A stretch of DNA of 64,000 bases from Epichloe hybrida (Eukaryota > Ascomycota > Sordariomycetes > Hypocreales > Clavicipitaceae), in the NCBI GenBank assembly GCA_019022495.1, contig JAFEKR010000052.1, positions 62,001-126,000 on the forward strand, written 5' to 3'. Of this stretch, positions 1 to 11,730 are shown in pieces. The notes beneath the pieces are model-generated. The model worked only from the letters and a program-made list of their open reading frames with translations, was not told the DNA's origin and did not search any database. Position 1 is the first letter of the stretch, and every line of letters starts with the position of its first letter. The translations under genes and the position numbers were made by a program.

Positions 1-3000
1 GCTACTCTCTTACTTCCTAAAGACCTTACTACCCCTTTTATAAATATAAAGGGAAACACCTAGAGAACCCCTATAGACTTAGAGACCTTTACTAAAGTAA
101 ATTATTAACCTATCTAAGGTATACCCTAAAGAATAACTCTATAGCGTAAATAACTATAATATCCTTAAATTAAAGCTTTAAATATTCTATAGAAAGTGTG
201 AGTTACTTAATATCTAGCCTAAATAAGCTAGTTATGCTTTTAAGGTTATACTTAAAGGCAAAGCACTATAATACTATATAGATTACCTCTCTAAACCTAG
301 ATAACTATAAGATCTCCCTATGCTTATTAGCTATATAAGAGAATAATTTAAAACTAAGGATATATAGTAAAGATATCTACTAGAGTAAAATAATACTTCC
401 CTATAAGGAATAGTAAATAATAACCTAACTAAGTTAATAATTAAATACTTTAATAAACTTATAGAAAGGCTAGCTATCTTATAATAAGTAGTGCCTAAAG
501 TAAGCTAAACTAAAAAAGCACTCTAGAATTAACTTATTAGAGCCTATTATAGTATTCTAGAGTGTAAAGGAGTAATTATAGATTTACTAGATGGACTATA
601 AGAGTTCTATAAATAAATTAGAATAACCCTTTATCTTATTAAGGAAGAGAAGAAAAACCATTAATAGTTCCTAACTAAAGCTATAACCTTAGAGTAATTC
701 TAGACTAACTAAAGATATAATAGGAATAGAAAAGAGACCTAATACCCCTTAAAACCATAAGGAAGAGGAGGTACTTCTTGCACAAAGAAATGCTATGTAT
801 GTAGTAAGGAAGGATGCTAGTTATCTAAGTACCCTAAAGAGAACTATAAGAAGGCGTTTTAACGCTTTAAGAACCACTACCTTATGGATCTAGCTAATGA
901 CTTATATTATTTATTCCTTACTTAGTATAAAGGAGAACATAAGTCTTAAACCCCTATTAATAACGAGATTGCTTAGTATATAAAGAGTATTAGATTTAAT
1001 AATAGCCCTAATGATATAGACAGGCTAGTACCTACAAGCTTCTTTACTTACGGAACCTAGATTAATGGCGAAAGAATGGTTTAATTCCTAATAAGGCAAG
1101 CAGCTTATTACAGTCTAAGCAAAGAAAACCCCTTTTAGCAGGAACTTATAAATAAAGCCCTAGCAATATTTATGTTAGAAGATTGCTATTCCTATACGAT
1201 ATTCTAAGGGATTATACCTGATATAGGAGCCGCAAAATTCTCTATAGTAGGGCACCCTTAATTCCTTGCTTTGTAACGTTAGATGCCTACATTATAGCTT
1301 AATAAATTAACAGAGAAGAAGGCATTAGTTAGATTTAGCGTAGGAGACCTAATTATTACGCTTGGATTGGCTAATGTGCCTACTCCCTTTAGAAACATTC
1401 TCTTTTAGGTTATCCTTATAAACACTCTATTCCTCTTATCCCTTAATAATATAGACTATCTAAAGATTAACTTTAATATCTCTAAGAACACACTGTAATA
1501 AGGAAATATTAAAGTGCCCGTTATACGCAAATAGGGGCATGCCTAGATGCTTCTTATATAGAAAGAAAAAGTAGTTACTTAGAGCTACCTTACAAAAGGC
1601 AAGCTATGGCAACTATACCGCTGCTTTAGATATCTATTAATCTAATATTTATATAAGGTTCTTTATAAATTAAGGTATAATATTAACATTAAAGCTATTA
1701 GGGAGCTAACAAGAATTTACCACTAATACTAAATATATGTAAATAGCCCTAATTACTTTAAGTTTACCCTTAAGGATAAGTGTAGCTTTAATTATAAAGT
1801 AATAGTAAATATCTTCTACCTAAATAGTAACCACCTTACACTTTACGCTATAAATATAGCTATAGAGTTTAACGTAGTAAAATTCCTTAATAATATCTTT
1901 ACAAAAACAACCTAGGAAGCCCTCTGTATATGCTAGATTAATGCTTACCTAGGCCCCCTGGATTTCATTATTATAGACACTAGAATAAACTTTCACGGCG
2001 ATGAATTTAGATAATTCGTAGCTTTAATGTTAATTTTAATTAAGGAAGTCCCTATTAAGGCACACTATAGCATAGGGAAGGTTAAAAGGTATTATAGGCC
2101 GCTCTAAAGAGCCTATAATATAATTAGACACAAATGCCCTATAACGCTAGAACCTATTACCCTTTAAATAGCAATTAAGGCCCTAAATAACACCACAGGC
2201 CCTAATAGCCTTATCCTAACCCTCCTTATCTTTAGAGCCTACCTATATATAATAAATAAGTCCCTACTATTACTTAATATTATATAGTATATAATTATAG
2301 TATAGAAGGCTACTAAAGAGATTAAGAGACTCCACGCTATCTAGAAGGTTAATAAGGCCCTTACTAAACATAATAGCTTAGATACCTTAAAGACCCTTAG
2401 CCTACTACTTAAATTAAAGGTTAAGGTTTAGTAAGAAGGTAAGGGATAGGTAAGTCTATATAAGCTACTAGTAATTACTAGAGAAAGCTATATACTTAAC
2501 ATGCCTAGAGGCCTAAAGACCTTTAGGTTAATATCTATTAAGCCTTACTATAATAATCCTAGTGTAAAGAAAATAGTAAAGCCTAGTAAAGAGAAAGGAG
2601 AAAAAGGGTAAGAGGCCTATAATAAGAATATAGTACTACTAATACTACTAAAGCAAGGACATAGAAGGCTATAGAAAAACTCTCCTATAATACCTTAAGG
2701 TACTAATACCTTCCTATTAGCAAAAGAATATAGTAACCTAGCTCTTATAATTAAGCTACGTAAGGAAGGAATTATTAAGACCCTAGGTAAACTATTTAAG
2801 CTATTAATAAAAGCGGAAATTAACACTCTAATTAAGTAAGGTATGTTTAAATTTATTATATTTAATAAGGAAGAACATAGTGGAATTTAAATCTTTAATT
2901 CCTAGATTATTAATAAGATAAAGGGCAAGATAATAAAACCCTATAAAAAGTCACGCCTTATAATCTAAGGGTATAAGAATAAAGGGAAATAAGCTATTCT

Positions 3001-5086
3001 TACACAGGCCCTAATAATTTAACGCGCAAGCTAATATCTTATTCTCGTAATAGCCCTATCTATAAGATTAAGGAAATTCCTTATCTAGCTAAGAGATATC
3101 TATTAGGCTTATATATAAGCTTATACATTACTAGAGCGGCTAATCCTAGCGCGCTTACTAATTCAAATATAGCATCTCTACCCGCCTAGTATAATCTTAA
3201 GGGTTATAAAACCTCTTTACAAGCTTATAGAAGTAGGAACGCACTAGTAGGTTATGTATTACAAGCATTATAGAGAGAACCTCTAAATAGAAACCTTTAT
3301 ATATAATCCCTACTTGCTTATAACTATAAAGGAAAGCGCTCACTTTACCTATATTAAAATATAGACTAATAATATAATTAGCCTCTTAGATAAGAAGTTC
3401 TCTAAGAAGGAAGAGACCTAGCTTACTATAGTAAGCTTTAATATAAAGCTAAAGTAATTCCTAACTTAGGACTACCCTCTTACGTTTAATAGTAGCATTA
3501 TCTTACTAGAGAATAATACTATTAAGATCTAGCAGAAAGGATAAAGCAATAAGTTAGAGTTAGTTCTAATAACTAACTTAAAGCGTAAATACGTTAAGCA
3601 AAGGGCCTAAGGCGCTTATATTGCCTTGATTTACTAACTAAAGGCTTGCTTTAACCTATCTATTACTATATAACACTAGGAGCTAACCCTAGAGAATATA
3701 AAAGCCCTTAATTACTACCTAAAGTAGTAGATAAATTACCTAGAGAGAGGTCTAATGTTTATCCTAATTAACCTTAAGAAAGCAAAGCTCTTTACCTTTA
3801 TAAATAAATCCTTTGCTAATAACTAGGACTTATCCTTATAACTAGGATATATACTTGTCCTAGTAAATAAAGATTACACTAATAGTAAGTTTATAATTAA
3901 AGGTAATATTATACACTTTAGCTTAATAAAGAGCAAGAGAGTTATATAAAGTATGCTTGCCTTAGAAGTCTGTGGTATAGTAGCTAGTGTTAATATAGCT
4001 TATGTAATTATAACTACCCTAAACTTAGTTACTAACTAACTAAAGCTCCTAAAGATCCTAGTTATTATATATATAAATTCATACTCCTTATATAAGTACC
4101 TTATTAAGCTTAGTATAATAAAGGAGAAATGCCTAATAATTAATATTATAGCCCTTTAATAGTTATATAAACGCTAAGAACTTTACGAGATCTAATAAAT
4201 TAATAGAGAGGATAACCTAGCTAATGCCTTTATAAAGGCATTACCTAATAAGGCCCTAGAGAGCTTTATCTTAACTAACTAGATAACTATCTAGATAGAG
4301 GGATAGGTTACCTATACGTAATACACACATAGTAAGAGGAAAAGGTAATCCTCTAGGAGGATAGCTATAGGGATAAGATAATAATACACAGGGGATTTAC
4401 GCCCTTATAGTTAATATCCTTAGTAGCTATAACTACACTAGCCTACTAGGCCCTCCTAGTAAACCATAGAAATTAATAGTAGTGCGTAAGAGAATAAAGG
4501 TATTACTAAGGAGGAGGAAGATATTATATACGCGCTATAGTGTAGTATATATATTACTTTAAGGAAAAGAAAGGATTTAGAAGGACCTACTTATCCTTAT
4601 ATAGGCTTATAGGCTAAGCGAGATTATTATTTCCCTTTTATTAGTAACTATATGCCTAGATAGGCTATAAGTTCTTTTCTTTATATTCCCTATTAATTAT
4701 ATCCTTAATCTATCTTTCTTTTTTATTTCTATGATTAATATTGCGTGTTAATAATCATATTAAAAGAGAGAAGTTCTAGTGTTAGAACAAAGGTAATATC
4801 ACTTACGCGTTACAGCCGTAATTACCTAGCAGAAGCTTAGGCCGCGCGCGGACCCCACACATGACCTATAACCTAGCATGTTAATTAGCTAGGAAATATA
4901 GGGACATAAACGCGTAACCCCTTTTCCTTCATGTATTGTAACTTCTAGCTTTTTACCTCTCTTTTCCTATAACTTAAATCAATCATGATAACAGATAACG
5001 TAGCCTAGAATAGATAATCGATGATAATACTATTCTTCGGGCTCACGACTGTATTACATTGAATTCAATACCCTGTGAATCTAACA
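1..5086 (+). mobile_element. Ty1/Copia retrotransposon, family A copy 1 (5' truncated by window, RIP-mutated)
   Basis: Degenerate LTR retrotransposon read on the plus strand. A gag zinc knuckle (CYVCSKEGC type) is at about 788-830. A reverse transcriptase section near 2,940-3,290 still gives the Copia-like 'IxxxLYKLIEVGTH' stretch. The coding frame is full of TAA/TAG where CAA/CAG/TGG are expected, CpA is almost absent and TpA is extreme, as left by RIP. Position 1 aligns with 42,779 of a second copy, so about 1.6 kb of LTR, leader and early gag lies outside the window. The 3' LTR is intact. The element cannot encode a working protein. Confidence 0.9.
4780..5086 (+). repeat. 3' LTR of Copia A copy 1
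   Basis: A 307-bp LTR bounded by perfect short inverted ends, TGTTAGA at the start and TCTAACA at the end. It aligns with the LTRs at 41,166 and 54,663. The sequence just before it, at 4,729-4,733 (CTATG), is the empty version of the site that Copia B occupies in the other copy. Confidence 0.85.
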
Positions 5087-6375
5087 ATTATACTATTTAT
5101 AATTTTATACTAATAAAAAGTAAGTCCTAATATAACTATAAGACTTACTTAAGTATATTTCTCTCTTTTAAACTAAAATTATATAACTAAGTAAAGAGAT
5201 TACTATATTTATAGTATAACTAATAAGACTTACTTTTAGACTTACTTTTTTATATATATTTCTTTTTAGCTAGAATTATATAACTAAGTAAAGAGATAAT
5301 ACTAGGTTTATAGTGTAACTAATGAGGCCCATTTTAGACCCACTTTTGTATATATGTTTTTTAAGCTAGAATTATATAACTAAGTAAAGAGATAATACTA
5401 GGTTTATAGTGTAACTAATGAGGCCCACTTTTAGACCCACTTTTGTATATATGTTTTTTAAGCTAGAATTATATAACTAAGTAAAGAGATAATACTAGGT
5501 TTATAGTATAACTAATAGGACCCACTTTTAGACCCACTTCTGTATATATGTTTTTTTAGCTAGAATTATATAACTAAGTAAAGAGATAATACTAGGTTTA
5601 TAGTATAACTAATAGGACCCACTTTTAGATCCACTTTTAAAAACACTTTATAACTAAGTAAGTAAGCTAAAAGTAGTATAAATAATTAAACTTACTTTTA
5701 AAGCTTATTTATTTATTTACTTAATATTAAAAAAAATAGTATATATATTATAATTATTCTTTATATAATATTTTAACCTTTCTTTATAAACTTTTCCTAG
5801 GTTTTTTCCTTCTCTTTTAGTTTAAAGAAGGTTAAAAGCTAATATAATTTATTATAATTATAATAAAATAGTTTAATAGTAAAAGAAGTATGTATTAAAT
5901 AAGGATTAATTTTCTCTTTATAATAAATTCCTTATATATATAAGTATATTTTTATTAGAGTTTTAATCTTATTTATTTAGAATTATAAATTATTTCTTTA
6001 GGGTAAATATTATATTTAAAGTAAAAAAACTATATTAAAATATATAGTAAATCTTAAAAAGAATCTAGAAAGATAAATTAACCTTTAAAATATAGAGAAT
6101 AAATATTACTATAAGTTAAGCCTAGATAATACTATTTATAGCTACCCTATATATATATATAGCTTAATAGTCTAAATTAGCTAAAACTTTATAATTCTAT
6201 AACTAAATACCTAAATAGTATAAAAATTTAAGGATATCTTATTTAGATTATATGAAAAATCTACTATATAATAAGTATATATACTACCTTACCTTTTTAA
6301 CAATATATTGTATTGTATTGTATTGTATTGTATTGTATTGTATTGTAATGTATTGTATTGTATTGTATTATAATG
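5087..6375 (-). repeat. Repeat family R, inverted copy, with 97-bp tandem units
   Basis: Non-coding AT-rich repeat. A tandem array runs from about 5,104 to 5,650. The core 'gctagaattatataactaag' recurs at 5,269, 5,365, 5,462 and 5,559, with a diverged unit near 5,172, so the period is 96-97 bp. The reverse complement of the rest (to about 6,300) aligns with 55,010-55,700. Pentanucleotide (TATTG)n closes the copy at about 6,305-6,372. No protein-coding trace is visible. Confidence 0.75.
6305..6372. repeat. (TATTG)n pentanucleotide microsatellite
   Basis: About 13 units of TATTG with occasional TAATG variants. It lies at the outer edge of the family R copy. Confidence 0.9.
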
Positions 6376-6803
6376 TATTTTTATATAATAAATAATTATA
6401 ATAAATTATAGAAAATAGATGTAAGCATAGGAAGACCCTTAATATATTAAGAAAAAAGCATTCTTTAAATTAGATATAAAATAATATTACTAAGATATTA
6501 TGTATTCAAAATAAGCTTACTTTTCTAAATAAGCTAAAACTTTATAGATTTTTAAATAAATAACTAAATTATATATAAAAATAAGGTTACTATAATTAGA
6601 TTACTTAAAAAAACTACTATATAATAAATTTATATAAGACCCCACTTTTAATTTTCTCTAACAATACATTGTATTGTATGTATTGTATTGTATTGTATTG
6701 TATTTTTAATACAATACAATACACAATACAATACATAGGGCAATACAATACAATACAATACATCGAAGGGCCAAAAAATACAATACAATACAATACAACA
6801 ATG
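6376..6803 (-). repeat. Second partial family R copy ending in an inverted pentamer array
   Basis: 6,520-6,680 is a direct, diverged repeat of 6,170-6,320; both carry an 'agctaaaactttata' block and a 'ctactatataataa' block. It ends at 6,660-6,803 with (ATTGT)n followed directly by (AATAC)n, i.e. the same pentamer in both orientations, giving a long potential hairpin interrupted by two short unique spacers. Confidence 0.65.
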
Positions 6804-9800
6804 CTCTGATAAGGATAGCGACTACTATAGTAAGAAGCTATATAACTTTTTAATGCTAAAGATCACGCTCTTTGAAAATAAGTGTGATAGAATTAACCTT
6901 CCTTAAACGCATTATTAGAAGGCTTTCCCTATTATATTAATAGGTAATACTAAATAATACTTCCTTAATTACCTCTTTAGAAATAACTATTTCTATAAAG
7001 AGATAATTGCCTGTATTTGTTAATGCTTTGAGATAGAAAGTAACTAGTAATTCTATTACTACTAATAAAGTAGTATAATATTAAAGAACATAATTAAGAA
7101 GAACCCTAATAAAAGCAAGCTTAATTGCCTTAAGATTATGTTATTAACCCTTAAGAAGATTTATAGAGGACTATACCCTACTAAAATAGTAAATACTAAG
7201 CTCTATAAGCAAGCCTTAAATGCTATAGCTAGTGTGCCTGAATGTTAGATAGTGAAATACATACACTCCCTAGGCTTTAAAAGTCTTACTAAAGACCTCC
7301 GTAAGGTAATTACTATTACGGAATTAAATAAGAGGCCCTCCTAATACCTTTAGTACTAATAAGAAAACCCTCTAGAGGCTATATTTACTAATTATTAGTA
7401 TAGATAGTAATTATCCCCTTATAGCAGAGGAAGTTATTGTAAATAAAGCCCTAGGCTAGGCACTAAGCGCTACTTTATATATAGTAAGAGTGGCTACTAG
7501 TTCTCTAATTACTTTACTAAAGAATATTAAAAGGAAAAGGACTGCTAGTAGGCTAGCAAAATATATTATACACCCCCTTTAGAGAAGAGATTCTAGGTAT
7601 TCCTTACCTTCTATAAAGGGCAGGATAATAATAAGCCTAATAAAGGCTTAGGTTATAATTAGGAATTATATCTTTTAGCCTATATAGAAGCTAAAGATAA
7701 TAATAATAATATAAAGAAGCTACTATTAATAGCACACTTAAGTATTATATAATTCTTCTACTCTAGATTATAAACTAACTATAACGCTACTAATATTAAT
7801 ATCCTTATAACCCTAAATAATTAAGCCTTCTAACACGCATTCCCTAGGTAAGAGCTTTATAAGCTATAAGAGTGTAATAAAGGCTTAATTTACTATATTT
7901 CTAAAGAATACTATTCTAAAGAGGTTTTTAGAGGGATTATACCTAATACTAGCGCTATAGGAAAGTTAACTATAGGAGAGGTATAAGTAAAGGCTTTATT
8001 AAGATTAATACCTTTATTAAAGGTAACTCCTTGCGAACCCTAAATTGTTATATTTAGCGCTAGATTAGTAGTTATAAGAGAAATCCTTTATGTGCCTATA
8101 GAACTTAGAGAGCTTAAATTTTACGTCCTTAATATAGCTACCCCCTTTCTTTTCTTAATTACTAATATAGATAAAATATAAGTTAAGATTAATAACCTTG
8201 CTAACGTACTTATCTAAGGTAATAAGACTATACCTATTATATAATAATAGGGCTATCCTTAGTGGTTACTAGAAGCAAGAGAAATAGTTACCTTTTACCT
8301 TTTAGAAGGAGATATTTATTAATTACATTATTAACTTAGTTACCCTTCCGTTTAATAACTTATAAAGATCCTTCACTAAGCTAGTTATAAAGTTAAACAC
8401 TAGGCAATTAAGGAATTAACTAAAGTCTGCTACTATTGCTAGATATATAGAAAGGCCCCTAGTTAATTTAAGTTTATAATCAAAGATAACTACGAATTTA
8501 ACTACAAGATTATTATTAATATTATGCAGATTAATAGCTAACTAGTGCTTTACATTATTAATTTAGTAATATTATTCTAGGTAGCCTAATTCCTTAATCT
8601 AAGGAAGCAAAAGGCTTAAGATATCTAGGACGCTATCCGCGAATGTTAGATTAACACTTATCTTAGACCTCTAGAATAGATTATATATAATGCTAGTAAT
8701 AACTTTACTTTTACTAAGTTTAAGCACTATGCTTAACTAATATTAATTAAGACTAATAAGATACTAATTAAAGCCTATAATAGCATTAGAAAGGTTAAGA
8801 GATATTACAGACCTTTACGCTAAGCTTATAATATTATTATAGACTTAATTAGGATAGAACTTACGCTAGAGTAATGCCTTTAAATAGCTATTAAAGCGAT
8901 TAATAACTCTATAGGCCTAAATAGTATTATCCTAACCCTACTAGTCTTTAGAGGCTACTTATAAATAATAAATAAGTTACTACTAAGCATCTTTGTTATT
9001 TAATATACTAAAGTAATTTACAAAGCTACTAATAAAGTCTGCTACTATCTAGCTTTATAGTAGGTCTATAATGCCCTTAAAGCCTAGAATAGCCCTAATA
9101 TAGTGCTTATATATTAGCTACCCCTATAGGCTAATATACGCATATAAAGAGAGAAGGGTAGCTAGTATAGCCCTTATAAGCTACTTACTACTAATAAAGA
9201 GACTTATATAGTTAATATGCCTTATAGCCTAGTAAAGTTTTACTCTATAGTAGTAAAGCCTTACTATAAAGACCTATATATTATAGAGGGACTAGAGAAG
9301 TAGGAGATAGAGCCTAATAATATAAAGGAAGAAGTAACTATATAACTAATTACTATTACTAAAAGAGATCCCCTAATAAAAGAAGGTAAAGAGCTATAGG
9401 CACTAGCTAAGAGAAGATAAGGGAGACTAAGAAAGGCCCTTATAGTTTAATTTATAAGCGCGGAAAAGTCTAAAGAGAAGGCTTATAAAGCCTAGAAGGC
9501 CCTGAAGGGAAGCTATTAAGTTAAAGACTTACTGCCTTGCCCTAAAGGAATAAAAGTAAGGAAAAGAAGACCTTATAGCCCTAAGAAGAATATTAGCCTA
9601 ATTTAGCTTTACGTACTTATAAACAAAGATTAGGAGAAGGCCTTTATTTAAGAAGCTATAACTAAAGGGATACTAAATATAGCATTCCTTATAGTAAAGG
9701 AAAAGGCTAATTAGAACCTTACTCTTTAACTTTGCTAAGAAGGGAAGATCATAACCCTAGGAAAACCCTTTAAGCAATCTAATTAAGCTAAGATTAACGC

Positions 9801-10596
9801 TTTATAAGCTTATAATATGTTTAAATTCGTTAAGTATAACCTAGCGAAGCATGGAGGTTATAGAATCTTTAATTCTTATATAGTTAAAGAGATTAAAGGT
9901 AAAGGAATAGACTTGCTATACAAGAAATCCTGCCTCATTATATAAGGCTATAATAACAAAGGAAAAGAATTTATCCTAACGTAATTACTAATGATTTAAC
10001 GAGCAAGCTAACGACTTATTGTAGCTATCGCTTTATTATTAAGAAAAAGAGGCATTTACCTTTGGATTCGTAATATTACATAAGCCTACACTCAATTACA
10101 CACGGTACTAACAAGGCTAATTATTGTGAGATTGCTAAAGCAAATTGTATATCTCTTTCTAGAAGGGACTGTAATTAAATTAATTAGACCTCTTTATAGG
10201 ATTACAAAGGCTAGAACCTACTAGTAGGTAATGTACTTCCGTTACCACAGGGATAACCTTAATATAATAACCTTAACTTATAATCCCTACTTATTAATTA
10301 TAGCCCTAAATAATAAGAATCTCTTTAGTATCATTAGAATATAAACTAATAATATATTAGGCCTAAGTGATAATAACTTCTTCTAAAAAGAAGAGAAAGA
10401 GCTCTAGAAGGCTAATTTTATAGCTAAAGAAAAGCAATAATTAACCGCTAAGAATCCCCTTATCTTTAATAGTTATATCTTAACCTAGAACACTAATAAC
10501 TTACTAATATTAACCTAGAAAAGCTAGAGTTAGAAGATTAAGGAAGTTAATCCTTAATCCCTAATAGTAAAGCAAGACTAAGGTTTTATCCTAGTT
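6804..10596 (+). mobile_element. Ty1/Copia relic, family D (both ends missing, RIP-mutated)
   Basis: Coding remnant of a second Copia family related to A. A gag zinc-knuckle trace (KRYFIYSKSGY, from a KRCFVCGKSGC-type motif with Cys changed to Tyr or Ser) is at about 7,465-7,500. Integrase and RT traces follow, with an RT section near 9,900-10,250 parallel to that of family A. No LTR is seen at either end. The left end abuts family R and the right end stops abruptly at the GC-normal gene island. In-frame TAA/TAG codons are pervasive. Confidence 0.8.
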
Positions 10597-11730
10597 AATG
10601 CGCGATCTGTGCCCACACATCCAATGCTTCAGGGAGCTCTTCCTGACAGTAGGAAATGGGCCACCTGCAGCAGAACTTTGCCGCTAATTGGATTTATTTT
10701 TCCGTCAATGACTTCTTCATCCGTGTTCAGCGCTCTTCTCACCCTCGTTCCCCAAGTACTGTTTTCGACTTGCGGCCTCTCCGCCGGGACCTCTTCTGTC
10801 CTGTCGTGTTCTCGCGGGCACTCGCTCACTTTGGTTTTCTTCCTGGGCGCTCTGGTTCTGTCGATTGATCGCGACAAGTTCAAGCCGTATTTCTCCGCCC
10901 AGGTCGGTCCGCCTCTTTTCTAGCTCGCCAATTTGAGACTGCCTCTTAGATCGTCCAGTTGACTTTGGTGCTCTTCTGTATGGACTTATCACCACCGCAA
11001 ATCAGACAGGGATTTGTGTGCTTTTCAAATGCTGGGCTTCCATGCGCAGCTTCCGGTGCTTCGGCTGCCGCGTCGATTTCGTTGACAGAGAGGCTGATCT
11101 TTTTTTTCCAAACAATGCAAAGTACATGGATCGTTGACTGAGCAATGATGACAGATTCGGTTTCTGTCTTTAAAATCTGCCATGGAACAGTTCTGAATAC
11201 ATGAACCGCTTGTCTCGGGCCACATCGTTTTTCGCTGGCTGACCACTTACACGGACTAACTTTGTACATTGAACAGAAACTTGGACCAGGCATTCGCCGC
11301 CACTTTGATCTGCATCCGAATATGCATTCTCTAGCACAACCAACACATCCGAATCGATGGGCTCTAAACGTTTTTGGATCAGCTACACCAAACTCTACAG
11401 TCTTCAGTTGGGACGAGTGATTACTTCCCCATGGCTGAGCAGTAACGTCGAAAGAAGGATTCCACCCCTGGCCAAAAACCTGTTGTCATTATTAAAACCT
11501 TTGCTAATTCTGCAACTCGTGAAAACACCAGGATCACATATATCTCTCTTTTCTGTTCAGAGACCTCTTTCGGGCCAGCTAGCTAAGGTCGTCCATTGTC
11601 AAGATGAGTTACCATATTCAGTGAACAAGGACTAGCATTAGCTAAGAGGTATAGGTCAATTCGCTAATTTGCCGAGGAAGTTTGTCTATCTAAAAGAGGT
11701 TTTAAAGGCGTCTCATACATGATACATGAT
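10597..11730. other. Island edge, no recognisable gene
   Basis: Base composition switches within a few bases from TpA-rich to normal near 10,597. Open frames up to 115 codons exist on both strands (for example 10,946-11,293 minus and 11,357-11,635 plus), but they overlap one another, show no family motif and no convincing intron chain. I see no supportable gene. Confidence 0.5.

Noticed and set aside
5104..5650. Possible CRISPR-like array because of evenly spaced repeats
   Set aside because: Direct tandem units of 97 bp with no unique spacers in a fungal repeat; not a CRISPR array.
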